Shown: one piece after another, positions 1 to 6,139 of the stretch | Layout: each line of letters opens with the position of its first letter | How positions within the stretch are numbered: position 1 is the first letter of the stretch | Origin: Rhodopirellula sp. | Lineage (GTDB): Bacteria; Planctomycetota; Planctomycetia; Pirellulales; Pirellulaceae | NCBI GenBank assembly: GCA_002714565.1 | Contig: PAXU01000021.1 | Location: 94,271 to 100,409 of the forward strand | Length of the DNA stretch: 6,139 bases | Direction of reading: 5' to 3' | Program-made: the position numbers and the translations under genes | The notes under the pieces: model-generated | What the model was told of the DNA's origin: nothing | The model's database searches: none | Seen by the model: the letters and a program-made list of their open reading frames with translations, nothing else

Positions 1-335
1 TCGGTGGAACCTATGCAGCTGCAGCGACCGATATGGATCGTGATGGTGATTTGGATGTCGTGCTGGTAAGCATGTCCAATGAGTTTAAAGAGCCAACTAA
101 TCCAAGTATGGTGTGGCTGGAAAACGAGCAAGAGTATCGCAGCGATGAAATGTGGAAGCAGTGGAAACTGGCAACAAATCCAGTCGAGCTTATTACGGTT
201 GATGTCGGAGACCTAAATGGTGATGGCCATGACGACATCGTAGCCGGGCAATTCAGGATTCCGCTTTCAGTCGTGCCATTGGACCAGCCGGTTACCGTCT
301 GGCTCAGAGAAGTTGACAAGGAGAGCACAGAATGA
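1..335 (+). CDS. FG-GAP/VCBS repeat protein, 3' end only (5' truncated by window edge)
   Basis: This is the C-terminal 110 residues of a larger protein. The frame is open at the left edge (first whole codon at base 3), so the ATG at 33 is an internal methionine inside a repeat and not the start. Two calcium-loop motifs of the DxDxDGxxD type are visible: DMDRDGDLD (bases 30-56) and DLNGDGHDD (bases 210-236). Each is followed by a hydrophobic strand (VVLVSM, IVAGQF), and between them lies a WLEN segment, as in VCBS/FG-GAP repeats. In this family such repeats form blades of an integrin-like beta-propeller, usually on exported or surface proteins, with calcium bound in the loops. The protein ends shortly after the last blade in a short charged tail. 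Its TGA stop overlaps the ATG of the TPR gene, which points to an operon. The N terminus, any signal peptide and any other domain lie outside the window, so the specific role is unknown. The family call is secure. Confidence 0.9.
   Translation, partial: GGTYAAAATDMDRDGDLDVVLVSMSNEFKEPTNPSMVWLENEQEYRSDEMWKQWKLATNPVELITVDVGDLNGDGHDDIVAGQFRIPLSVVPLDQPVTVWLREVDKESTE
318..325 (+). promoter_or_regulatory. Shine-Dalgarno for the TPR gene
   Basis: AAGGAGAG lies inside the last codons of the VCBS gene. The AAGGAG core ends 8 bases before the ATG at 332. Together with the ATGA stop/start overlap it fixes the start of the TPR protein and supports translational coupling to the upstream gene. Confidence 0.75.
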
Positions 336-1723
336 AAACGCTCTCGAGTAAACAATTCAGATTTGCCCTGAGCCTGTGTATTCTGGCGCAAGTCGTCTTG
401 CTTACGTTGGAATATCGGCAGCAAAACGGCATAGGTTCCTTGCCGATGTCTCAGTTAAGTACCTTGGAATCGGGTGTCCAAGATGATATCCGTCAAATGG
501 AATCCGAGTTGGATTACGGTTCCAAAGAATCGTGGATCGAACTTGCCAAGGTGTACACTTCGTATGGCCTATTGCCAAATGCACGATATGCGATGCAACG
601 TGCAAGCGAACTTGGCGAACTAGATGATGAATCGACTTTGCTGTACGGCACGTGCTTAAGCCGGCTCGGCGAATTAGATGAAGCGCGAAAGTACTTTCAA
701 GAACTCGCCGACGGACGCGGCGAATACCGCATCGACGCATGGGTGCAAATCGGCTTGGATCACTTGAGGGCGGAGCAACCGATCGAAGCGAGAGATGCTC
801 TGATGCAAGCCGGGCAGGACTCCGTAGCAGAACTCGCGTTAAGCAGGCTGCTGTTGCATATGGGACATGCTGATCAGGCCCTGAATACCCTTGAGTCGAT
901 GATCCGGCGGAATCCGGATTCAATGAGAGCTCATCAGATGAAAGGATGGGCACTAGAGGCGCTTGATCGTGTTGATGAGGCTCAGGCTGCAGAGCACTAT
1001 AGTTCGCACTGTTCAGATACGGTGACGATTCATACGGTGACACGTAAGTGGGATGAAGACATGCTGCAAAAGTATGGTGCTGCAGGGCACTTGATGCAAA
1101 GTGAATTGCAGATGCAAAAGGGTAATATTGAGGCTGCTATCAACACGATGCGTGAGTCGATAAAGGATCTACAACCCCTCTGGCGTCCCCACTACACAAA
1201 ACGACTCGCGATGTTTTATAGCATGAACGGTCAGGGCGAAGAAGCTGCTAAGCAGCTAGCATCATGGCTCGTCCACAACGGTGAGTCGGCTGTGTTATGG
1301 GAGATGGTTGGAGATGCCTGGTCGGCGTCGAATCAGCCTGCAAAAGCGATGAATGCATGGTTTGAAGCGATACGCTATCGCGGTGGGCAGCAGGAAGAAG
1401 TAATAGTCCTATTACGCGTTCATCAAAAGCTTGCCGATGAGCTTTCACGACAAGGTCGTAGTGAAATAACCGACTATCATGTTGCCTTGGCGAAGTATGA
1501 GGAAGCTCGCATTAACTGGCGAGACGACCGCGTATCACAAGCGGTAACGGGGTTTGAAGCGGTGACAGTAGCCTTACCTGAATTCGCCGATGCGTGGTAT
1601 TATCTGGGCGAGTCGCGATATGCGACCGGAGATATGGAAGGCGCAAGAACAGCATTTACTCGTTGCCTGGAATTGAATCAGAATTATGGACGCGCGTCTG
1701 AGGGACTTCAGCGTCTTGAATAG
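332..1723 (+). CDS. Membrane-anchored tetratricopeptide repeat (TPR) protein
   Basis: This is a 463-residue protein. A short basic N terminus is followed by a hydrophobic segment at about residues 9-26 (FALSLCILAQVVLLTL) with no convincing signal-peptidase site after it, so it is probably a signal anchor leaving the rest outside the cytoplasmic membrane. From about residue 66 to the end the protein is helical with TPR-like units. The clearest are at about 66-98, 100-132, 166-197, 251-280, 319-350 and 419-452. The last is near canonical, with AWYYLGESRYATGDMEGA followed by AFTRCLELN. Residues about 222-248 and 351-385 fit the repeat poorly and look like insertions or linkers. TPR domains bind other proteins or peptides, and no catalytic motif is seen. 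The start is set by the ATGA overlap and the AAGGAG site. TPR proteins often sit beside FG-GAP/VCBS proteins in planctomycetes, and a scaffolding role for an exported partner is an inference. Confidence 0.88.
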   Translation: MKTLSSKQFRFALSLCILAQVVLLTLEYRQQNGIGSLPMSQLSTLESGVQDDIRQMESELDYGSKESWIELAKVYTSYGLLPNARYAMQRASELGELDDESTLLYGTCLSRLGELDEARKYFQELADGRGEYRIDAWVQIGLDHLRAEQPIEARDALMQAGQDSVAELALSRLLLHMGHADQALNTLESMIRRNPDSMRAHQMKGWALEALDRVDEAQAAEHYSSHCSDTVTIHTVTRKWDEDMLQKYGAAGHLMQSELQMQKGNIEAAINTMRESIKDLQPLWRPHYTKRLAMFYSMNGQGEEAAKQLASWLVHNGESAVLWEMVGDAWSASNQPAKAMNAWFEAIRYRGGQQEEVIVLLRVHQKLADELSRQGRSEITDYHVALAKYEEARINWRDDRVSQAVTGFEAVTVALPEFADAWYYLGESRYATGDMEGARTAFTRCLELNQNYGRASEGLQRLE

Positions 1724-1764
1724 CGGCGGACTGTTCTTCATTACAAATGTGAGATGATCGACAT
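1724..1764 (+). other. Intergenic spacer between the TPR and peptidase genes
   Basis: This 41-base stretch is the only non-coding DNA in the window. It has no hairpin followed by a T-run and no recognisable -35/-10 pair. The only possible ribosome-binding element is a weak GAGA at 1751-1754, 10 bases before the ATG at 1765. Read-through transcription from the TPR gene is therefore the simplest reading. Confidence 0.5.
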
Positions 1765-3411
1765 ATGCGATTGGTTTTGATTAAACGATCATTCTCCGCT
1801 GTCATCGCATTACTGATGGTTCTTAACTTTTCGTTTGCGGAAACGGCCTGTGCTCAGAAGGATACGGCTTTACCGCGAGATGTAATCGTGGTTTGCCATG
1901 AGGATCTACGAAATGGGTTGGGGCCATGGGTCAGCCACCGTGAAAAACAAGGTTATCGAATACAGGTTCTTGCTCCGTCTAATTCAGCTTTTGACCAATA
2001 CAAGGCGATTATCGAAGCTGCTGACAAAAAACAAATTGCGGCCGTTGTGCTGGTCGGCGATGCGCCGTCAGGCAAAGGAAAGCCTCCGGTAGGTATTGAA
2101 ATACCGACGGCATATATAAGTGCCAAAGTGAATCTGCTATTTGGATCAGAGCCGGAAATTGCAACGGACAACAGGCTGGTTGATGTTGATCGTGACCGAT
2201 TACCGGATTTCCCCGTTGGTCGTATTCCTGTCAGAACCGTTGATGAATTGAAAACCGTTGTAAGTAAGATCATCCGCTATGAGAATCCAACCGGGTCACA
2301 ATCCTGGCAGCGTGACTTTCACTGTATTGCAGGTGTCGGTGGATTTGGAGCATTACAGGATAAAATGATTGAGTCTGCTGCACGCAAACTACTTGGTGAC
2401 GGCGTGCCGGCGCACTTTCGCATGACGATGACCTATGCCAGCTGGCGGAGTCCTTTCTGCCCGGATCCAAATCGCTTTGGTGAAGTGACTCTTGATAGAT
2501 TGAATGCAGGTAGTTTGTACTGGGTGTACATGGGGCACGGTCTAAGGACGGAATTGGATCGAGTGCTGATCCCTAATCAGCCTCCTCAGTCCATCATGAC
2601 CCGGAGTTCTGTAAAGAATGTGAATTGTGTCAACGGAATGCCCGTAGCCGTGTTTCTCGCTTGCTATGTCGGTGCCTACGATTCCATTGCCCCATCCATG
2701 TCTGAACAGTTATTGCTTCATGCTAAAGGCCCGATTGCGGTGATTGCCGGTTCAAGGGTCACGATGCCGTATGCCATGAGCGTAATGGGAGAAGCAATGC
2801 TCGAGGAGGCATTCCGAGGGGATCATGAAACGCTGGGTAGCGTCTTTCACAAAAGCAAACATCGGCTAGGTAATCCGGAAGAGAAGGCAAGTCGAAATCG
2901 ACTGTTGCTTGACGGATTAGCAGCAGTTGTAAGCCCCCGACCCGACTTGATGAATGAGGAACGACTTGAGCATGTGGATTTGTTTAACTTGATCGGTGAT
3001 CCATTATTGCGGGTGCGAAAGCCAGAGAGAGTGAAAGTCGATGTCGACCGTGCCGCCGCTGCTGGGTCTAGTCATACCGTCACGATTAACTCACCGATAT
3101 CGGGCGAGGCGGTTGTTGAACTGGCGACGATGCGTGGCCAACTGCGATTCCCAAGTCCCGTACGAAGTGAATTTGAAAACAACCAAAAATGGCTCGATGG
3201 ACTGGATAAGGTTTATAACAAGTCAAATAATGATGTCTGGGCAAGTGTAGCGTGTGACGTGAAGGCTGGTGAAAGCACCACCGTCAAGCTCGAGATTCCA
3301 AAGGACAGTACAGGAATTTGTTTTGTCCGGGTCATGGTTGATGGCGAAAGTAGATTATCGCTCGGATCTGAGTCTGTAATTGTCTCGAAACCGAAAGAGG
3401 ACTCCAAATGA
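1765..3411 (+). CDS. Secreted gingipain-like cysteine peptidase (C25 family)
   Basis: This 548-residue protein belongs to the caspase-fold clan CD, family C25. A signal peptide is visible: basic MRLVLIKR, a hydrophobic core at about 9-24, and a likely cleavage after ACA (residue 30). The catalytic domain spans about 37-420. It shows VVLVGDAP (94-101), the C25 hallmark DNRLVDVDRDRLPDFPVGRI (135-154), the catalytic His in YMGHG (H258, codon 2536-2538), the catalytic Cys in FLACYVGAYD (C300, codon 2662-2664), and NLIGDPLLRVR (408-418) closing the domain. Residues about 423-541 are beta-strand rich and resemble an Ig-like C-terminal domain. Unlike classical gingipains there is no long propeptide between the signal peptide and the first strand. 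The 41-base gap upstream has only a weak site (GAGA, 1751-1754) and no obvious promoter, so the gene is probably transcribed with the TPR gene. Its stop overlaps the esterase start. C25 membership is confident, while substrate and Arg/Lys preference cannot be read. Confidence 0.88.
   Translation: MRLVLIKRSFSAVIALLMVLNFSFAETACAQKDTALPRDVIVVCHEDLRNGLGPWVSHREKQGYRIQVLAPSNSAFDQYKAIIEAADKKQIAAVVLVGDAPSGKGKPPVGIEIPTAYISAKVNLLFGSEPEIATDNRLVDVDRDRLPDFPVGRIPVRTVDELKTVVSKIIRYENPTGSQSWQRDFHCIAGVGGFGALQDKMIESAARKLLGDGVPAHFRMTMTYASWRSPFCPDPNRFGEVTLDRLNAGSLYWVYMGHGLRTELDRVLIPNQPPQSIMTRSSVKNVNCVNGMPVAVFLACYVGAYDSIAPSMSEQLLLHAKGPIAVIAGSRVTMPYAMSVMGEAMLEEAFRGDHETLGSVFHKSKHRLGNPEEKASRNRLLLDGLAAVVSPRPDLMNEERLEHVDLFNLIGDPLLRVRKPERVKVDVDRAAAAGSSHTVTINSPISGEAVVELATMRGQLRFPSPVRSEFENNQKWLDGLDKVYNKSNNDVWASVACDVKAGESTTVKLEIPKDSTGICFVRVMVDGESRLSLGSESVIVSKPKEDSK
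3394..3400 (+). promoter_or_regulatory. Shine-Dalgarno for the esterase gene
   Basis: AAAGAGG lies in the last codons of the peptidase gene, 7 bases before the ATG at 3408. It favours that ATG over the in-frame ATG four codons downstream (3420) and fits reinitiation through the ATGA overlap. Confidence 0.65.
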
Positions 3412-4922
3412 GAAGTGTAATGATTTGTAGATGGGTCTCAGCGGTGTTGTTGACTCTGATTGGCATTGAGACAGTTACCGCACAAGATGCAATTTCAGTT
3501 GATGAACCGGTTGTTGAGGTGCAGGTGGAGCCAGGACTGCTCAAAGAGCCAAGAGATGGACGACTGTATGTGTTGTTCTCTAAGAGTTTAGCCAGGGAAC
3601 CTCGACAAGGGCCTAGCTGGTTTGGCCCAGAACCGTTTTACGGTATCCAGTTGAAAGCGGTTCAAGATGGAAAAACCTATGTAGTCGATGACGAGAGTGA
3701 TGGTTTTCCAGGTGCCATAAGTGAGCTTGCTGCTGGTACCTATGCAGTTCAGGCGATTTTCGACCATGATTTTTATCATTCCAATCATAACAACGGTGTT
3801 GGGAACATCTACAGTGACAAAGTAGTGGTGGATTGGAATCCGACTGACGATGGCACAAAATTGCTTAAGCTAACGCTTTCGCATACGATTGCTGACCGGC
3901 CGTTTCGCAACACTCAATATGCGAAACAGGTGAAGATCTATAGCCCGCGTTTGTCAGCCTTTCATGGGCATGAAGTAATTCAGAAAGCAGGAGTGCTACT
4001 CCCCGCGTCGTACTATGACAATCCAGACAAGCGTTATCCGGTTATTTACTCGGTTACAGGATTTGGCGGCATGCACGAGTCTGTTGAAGGCTCAGAACCG
4101 GTGCCGGTTGAGCCTGGTGATGTTGAATTCATTCGGGTAATCCTCGATGGGCAATGCAAATGGGGGCATCATACTTATGCCAATAGTGCCAAGAATGGCC
4201 CACGCGGTGATGCCCTTGTACATGAGCTGATTCCTGAGATCGAACGCCGCTTCCGAACCGTGGCAGAATCGACAGCACGATTCTTGACCGGTCATTCCAG
4301 TGGTGGTTGGTCAAGCCTCTGGTTACAGGTGAATTACCCAGCACAGTTTGCCGGGACGTGGAGTACCGCACCGGATGTCGTGGACTTTCGGGATTATCAG
4401 GAAGTAAACCTGTATCACGACCCGCCACTGAGTCTATACACGAAGCCCAACGGTGATCGCAGAGGGATTGCCAGACGCGGTGATCAAGTGCTTATCTGGT
4501 ACGACGACTTTGGCAAAATGGATGATTGTTTGGGACGAGGTGGTCAGCTCAGGTCATTCGAAGCAGTTTTTAGTCCGTTGGATGACTTCGGGCAGCCAAT
4601 CAAAATGTGGACAAGAGATTCGGGAACCGTCATTCCCCAGACGGTGAAATACTGGATGGAATATGATATCAACCACTTGATTCAGCGGCGTTGGTCTAAA
4701 AATGAACAGCACTTAAAGGGCAAGATTCATGTCATTATGGGCACGCTGGATACGTTTTACCTTGAAGGTGCCTGTGAACAAATCAAAACGACGCTGGCAA
4801 AATTGGATCCAACGGCGGTTATCGACATGGTAGAAGGAGATCACGGCAGCTTTATGACTCGTGCCATGCGAGATCGCATTCGATCGGAAATGAGTGCAGC
4901 GTACAGAAAGTTCCACGACTGA
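3408..4922 (+). CDS. Exported alpha/beta-hydrolase-fold putative esterase
   Basis: This 504-residue protein has a signal peptide (hydrophobic at about 9-20, likely cleavage at TVTA-QD after residue 25). A beta-rich N-terminal domain (about 36-160) contains GRLYVLFSKS (51-60), LAAGTYAVQAIFD (107-119) and GNIYSDKV (132-139). An esterase domain of the enterochelin-esterase-like type follows, with VLLPASYYDNPDKRYPVIY (196-214). The nucleophile elbow is GHSSGG, with S297 (codon 4296-4298). The likely acid is D448 in GTLDTFY and the likely base is H479 in EGDHGSF, so the Ser-Asp-His triad looks complete. About 150 residues separate Ser from Asp, including VVDFRDYQEVNLY (324-336) and SFEAVFSPLDDFGQP (383-397). 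I recall this insertion as a feature of a two-domain bacterial putative-esterase family with no known substrate, so it is probably not a defect here. The gene overlaps the peptidase by 4 bases, suggesting paired production and export. The substrate is unknown. Carbohydrate ester or siderophore ester cleavage would be only a guess. Confidence 0.87.
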   Translation: MRSVMICRWVSAVLLTLIGIETVTAQDAISVDEPVVEVQVEPGLLKEPRDGRLYVLFSKSLAREPRQGPSWFGPEPFYGIQLKAVQDGKTYVVDDESDGFPGAISELAAGTYAVQAIFDHDFYHSNHNNGVGNIYSDKVVVDWNPTDDGTKLLKLTLSHTIADRPFRNTQYAKQVKIYSPRLSAFHGHEVIQKAGVLLPASYYDNPDKRYPVIYSVTGFGGMHESVEGSEPVPVEPGDVEFIRVILDGQCKWGHHTYANSAKNGPRGDALVHELIPEIERRFRTVAESTARFLTGHSSGGWSSLWLQVNYPAQFAGTWSTAPDVVDFRDYQEVNLYHDPPLSLYTKPNGDRRGIARRGDQVLIWYDDFGKMDDCLGRGGQLRSFEAVFSPLDDFGQPIKMWTRDSGTVIPQTVKYWMEYDINHLIQRRWSKNEQHLKGKIHVIMGTLDTFYLEGACEQIKTTLAKLDPTAVIDMVEGDHGSFMTRAMRDRIRSEMSAAYRKFHD

Positions 4923-4935
4923 TTAGTGACTAATT
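4920..4935. other. Convergent gene junction with abutting stop codons
   Basis: The esterase TGA (4920-4922) and the - strand TAA (4923-4925) are immediately adjacent, so no intergenic space exists. A 5-base inverted repeat, ATTAG (4922-4926) and CTAAT (4930-4934) with a 3-base loop, covers the junction. The + strand has further stops at 4924, 4927 and 4931, so all three + frames close within 14 bases. The stem is short and AT-rich with no T-run, so it is not called a terminator. Confidence 0.6.
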
Positions 4936-6139
4936 CGGCTTAGCGGTAATTGGTAGCAAACCGTTTCCACCGAATTGCGAATAAGTAGCTGATTCTCAAA
5001 CAGGCAGAGATTGGCCCAGCTCAAGTCTGACATAGCGTCAATTTCTAAGAGTTCCTGAAACCCACGTTCCTGAAGCTTCAGGAAATGCAGCGGTCCGTTT
5101 TCGTTTTGTACGATCAAGACGTCTGCAACCATCAATATCTGGCCATGGCCGAATCGGCCTTTCTTCCAGTTGGATTCGCCCGTTTCAACATCGACGGATT
5201 GTAATACACCGTCTGAAAGTCCGATGATTTCAGACCCCACAAGAACGACATTGGTGTACTTTGTCTTGAGCACTGTTGGGTTGGTCCAAACCTCGGTGGC
5301 CACAAAAGGGAATTTTCCTTCTGCTGACCGAGTGATCTTAATTCGAGCCGCACCGTATCCATACCCTTTGGTTAATAAAATGTCAGTCTCGTTAATTGGA
5401 ACCGGTTGAGAAGTGCTTGCCCTGGAATTGCTAAATCCGGTCCAATCGTTGTACTGCCAAAGCAGTGCTCCATCTTCGATGTCATGCCCTTCGACATTGT
5501 TTTCGGTGACGATCACGATTTGTCGTTTGCCATCAAGCGTCGCAACGATGGGTGAGGAGTAGCTTACCTGCCGATCTCCAGCACGCCATTTCTCTTTGCC
5601 CGTTTCTGAGTCAAAGGCGATCAATGAGTGGCTTGGTTTTCCGGGTTTTCCACCTAGTGGCACGATGATGAGATTATCAACTACAAGTGGTGAACTGCTA
5701 CGTCCCCATGAGATCATGCTCGCATCTTCTTCCGCTGACGATCCGATGAGTGCGAGAAGATCGTGAGTCCAAATGACATCACCTGTTGAGACTTCGATGC
5801 AGTTTAGAATGCCAAATGCACCAAGCGTGTAAGCCTTACCATTCTGGATAGTCGGTGTACTGCGAGGACCGATGCCGCCTAGTACGGTCTCATGCCTGCC
5901 TTGATTTGTGATTGCCCAGATCGGTGCTCCGCTTTCAATGTCTACCGCTGTTGTAATTTCCTGGTTATCGCGTTGCTGCATGGTAATAGCGATTCCGGAA
6001 ACGGATTTTGAGCCTTCCTGCTTGGCTTCAACGCTCACTGCGGAATATGCGGACCAACCCGCTCCAATGGGACGCCGCCATTGCTGCCTGATCGACTCTG
6101 GCGTGAGGGGATCTTCGTTCCATACAGCATCGGTGATGA
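4923..6139 (-). CDS. PQQ-like beta-propeller repeat protein, 5' truncated by window edge
   Basis: 404 residues are visible and the frame is still open at the right edge. The apparent start at 6038 is a GTG inside a continuing family-like sequence. The preceding codons encode QQWRRPIGAGWSAYSA, which resembles the conserved first blade of these proteins, so the true start lies outside. Repeats ending in a Gly-x-x-x-Trp pattern recur at visible residues 66-74 (DIESGAPIW), 115-123 (EVSTGDVIW), 176-184 (DSETGKEKW), 219-227 (DIEDGALLW) and 316-324 (DVETGESNW), each with hydrophobic strands around it. This is the PQQ_2-type propeller of about 7-8 blades. The C terminus (SWANLCLFENQLLIRN, 373-388, then CYQL) is the usual closing strand. 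No PQQ-dehydrogenase catalytic features are evident, so cofactor binding or enzymatic activity should not be assumed. Such proteins are greatly expanded in planctomycetes, are commonly exported, and mostly have no assigned role. Being convergent, it is not part of the peptidase-esterase operon. Confidence 0.9.
   Translation of the reverse strand, partial: ITDAVWNEDPLTPESIRQQWRRPIGAGWSAYSAVSVEAKQEGSKSVSGIAITMQQRDNQEITTAVDIESGAPIWAITNQGRHETVLGGIGPRSTPTIQNGKAYTLGAFGILNCIEVSTGDVIWTHDLLALIGSSAEEDASMISWGRSSSPLVVDNLIIVPLGGKPGKPSHSLIAFDSETGKEKWRAGDRQVSYSSPIVATLDGKRQIVIVTENNVEGHDIEDGALLWQYNDWTGFSNSRASTSQPVPINETDILLTKGYGYGAARIKITRSAEGKFPFVATEVWTNPTVLKTKYTNVVLVGSEIIGLSDGVLQSVDVETGESNWKKGRFGHGQILMVADVLIVQNENGPLHFLKLQERGFQELLEIDAMSDLSWANLCLFENQLLIRNSVETVCYQLPLSRISH

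Noticed and set aside
33..335. A small 100-residue protein starting at ATG 33
   Set aside because: The frame is open upstream and the ATG sits inside a calcium loop (D-M-D), so it is an internal codon of a longer repeat protein.
11..424. - strand open frame of 137 codons at the left edge
   Set aside because: It lies opposite the calcium-loop repeats of the VCBS gene and the start of the TPR gene. Its Ser/Thr-rich product is what antisense reading of those repeats would give.
402..1043. Long - strand open frame (213 codons) antisense to the TPR gene
   Set aside because: Its translation is rich in Arg, Ser and His with no domain, signal or repeat pattern, while the + strand frame encodes a coherent TPR protein with a good ribosome-binding site.
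1765..3411. Cytoplasmic caspase-like defence effector (TPR plus caspase system)
   Set aside because: The peptidase has a clear signal peptide and C25 signature, and the TPR protein has a membrane anchor. The module is exported, with no nucleic-acid-sensing partner in view, so a defence role is not supported.
4923..6038. PQQ-like protein starting at the GTG at 6038
   Set aside because: The frame continues open to the window edge and the upstream codons encode WRRPIGAGWSAYSA, which fits the first blade of the family. The protein would also lack a signal peptide if it began at 6038.
4923..6139. PQQ-dependent alcohol or glucose dehydrogenase
   Set aside because: Only propeller repeats are visible, with none of the catalytic or heme-binding features expected of a quinoprotein dehydrogenase.

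Overview
This window looks like a fragment of a planctomycete-type genome (Pirellulaceae or a related marine or freshwater lineage). The reasons are base composition that looks close to 50% GC by eye, a dense run of exported proteins, and the combination of an FG-GAP/VCBS propeller protein, an N-terminally anchored TPR protein, a gingipain-like (C25) peptidase and a PQQ-like beta-propeller protein. This assignment is inferred from gene content, because no rRNA or other marker gene is present.

Layout: four genes run on the + strand and one converges on them from the - strand. From left to right: the 3' end of an FG-GAP/VCBS repeat protein (to 335); a membrane-anchored TPR protein (332-1723) that overlaps it by 4 bases; a 41-base gap; a secreted C25-family cysteine peptidase (1765-3411); an exported alpha/beta-hydrolase-fold esterase (3408-4922) that overlaps the peptidase by 4 bases; and, ending on the very next base, the 3' part of a PQQ-like beta-propeller protein on the - strand (4923 to the window edge). 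Coding density is almost complete. The only intergenic DNA is 1724-1764. No RNA gene, mobile element, CRISPR array or clear rho-independent terminator is visible.

The four + strand genes are probably one transcription unit. Two ATGA stop/start overlaps, each preceded by a purine-rich Shine-Dalgarno, suggest translational coupling of the VCBS and TPR genes and of the peptidase and esterase genes. Every gene whose N terminus is visible has a signal peptide or a signal anchor, so the proteins probably act in the periplasm or at the cell surface. A reasonable inference is a cell-envelope module pairing a protease with an esterase, next to a TPR scaffold and a calcium-binding propeller. The substrates cannot be read from the sequence. 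The strongest leads are the coupled peptidase-esterase pair and the peptidase itself, which has a C25 catalytic dyad but no gingipain-sized propeptide and no obvious type IX secretion tail.
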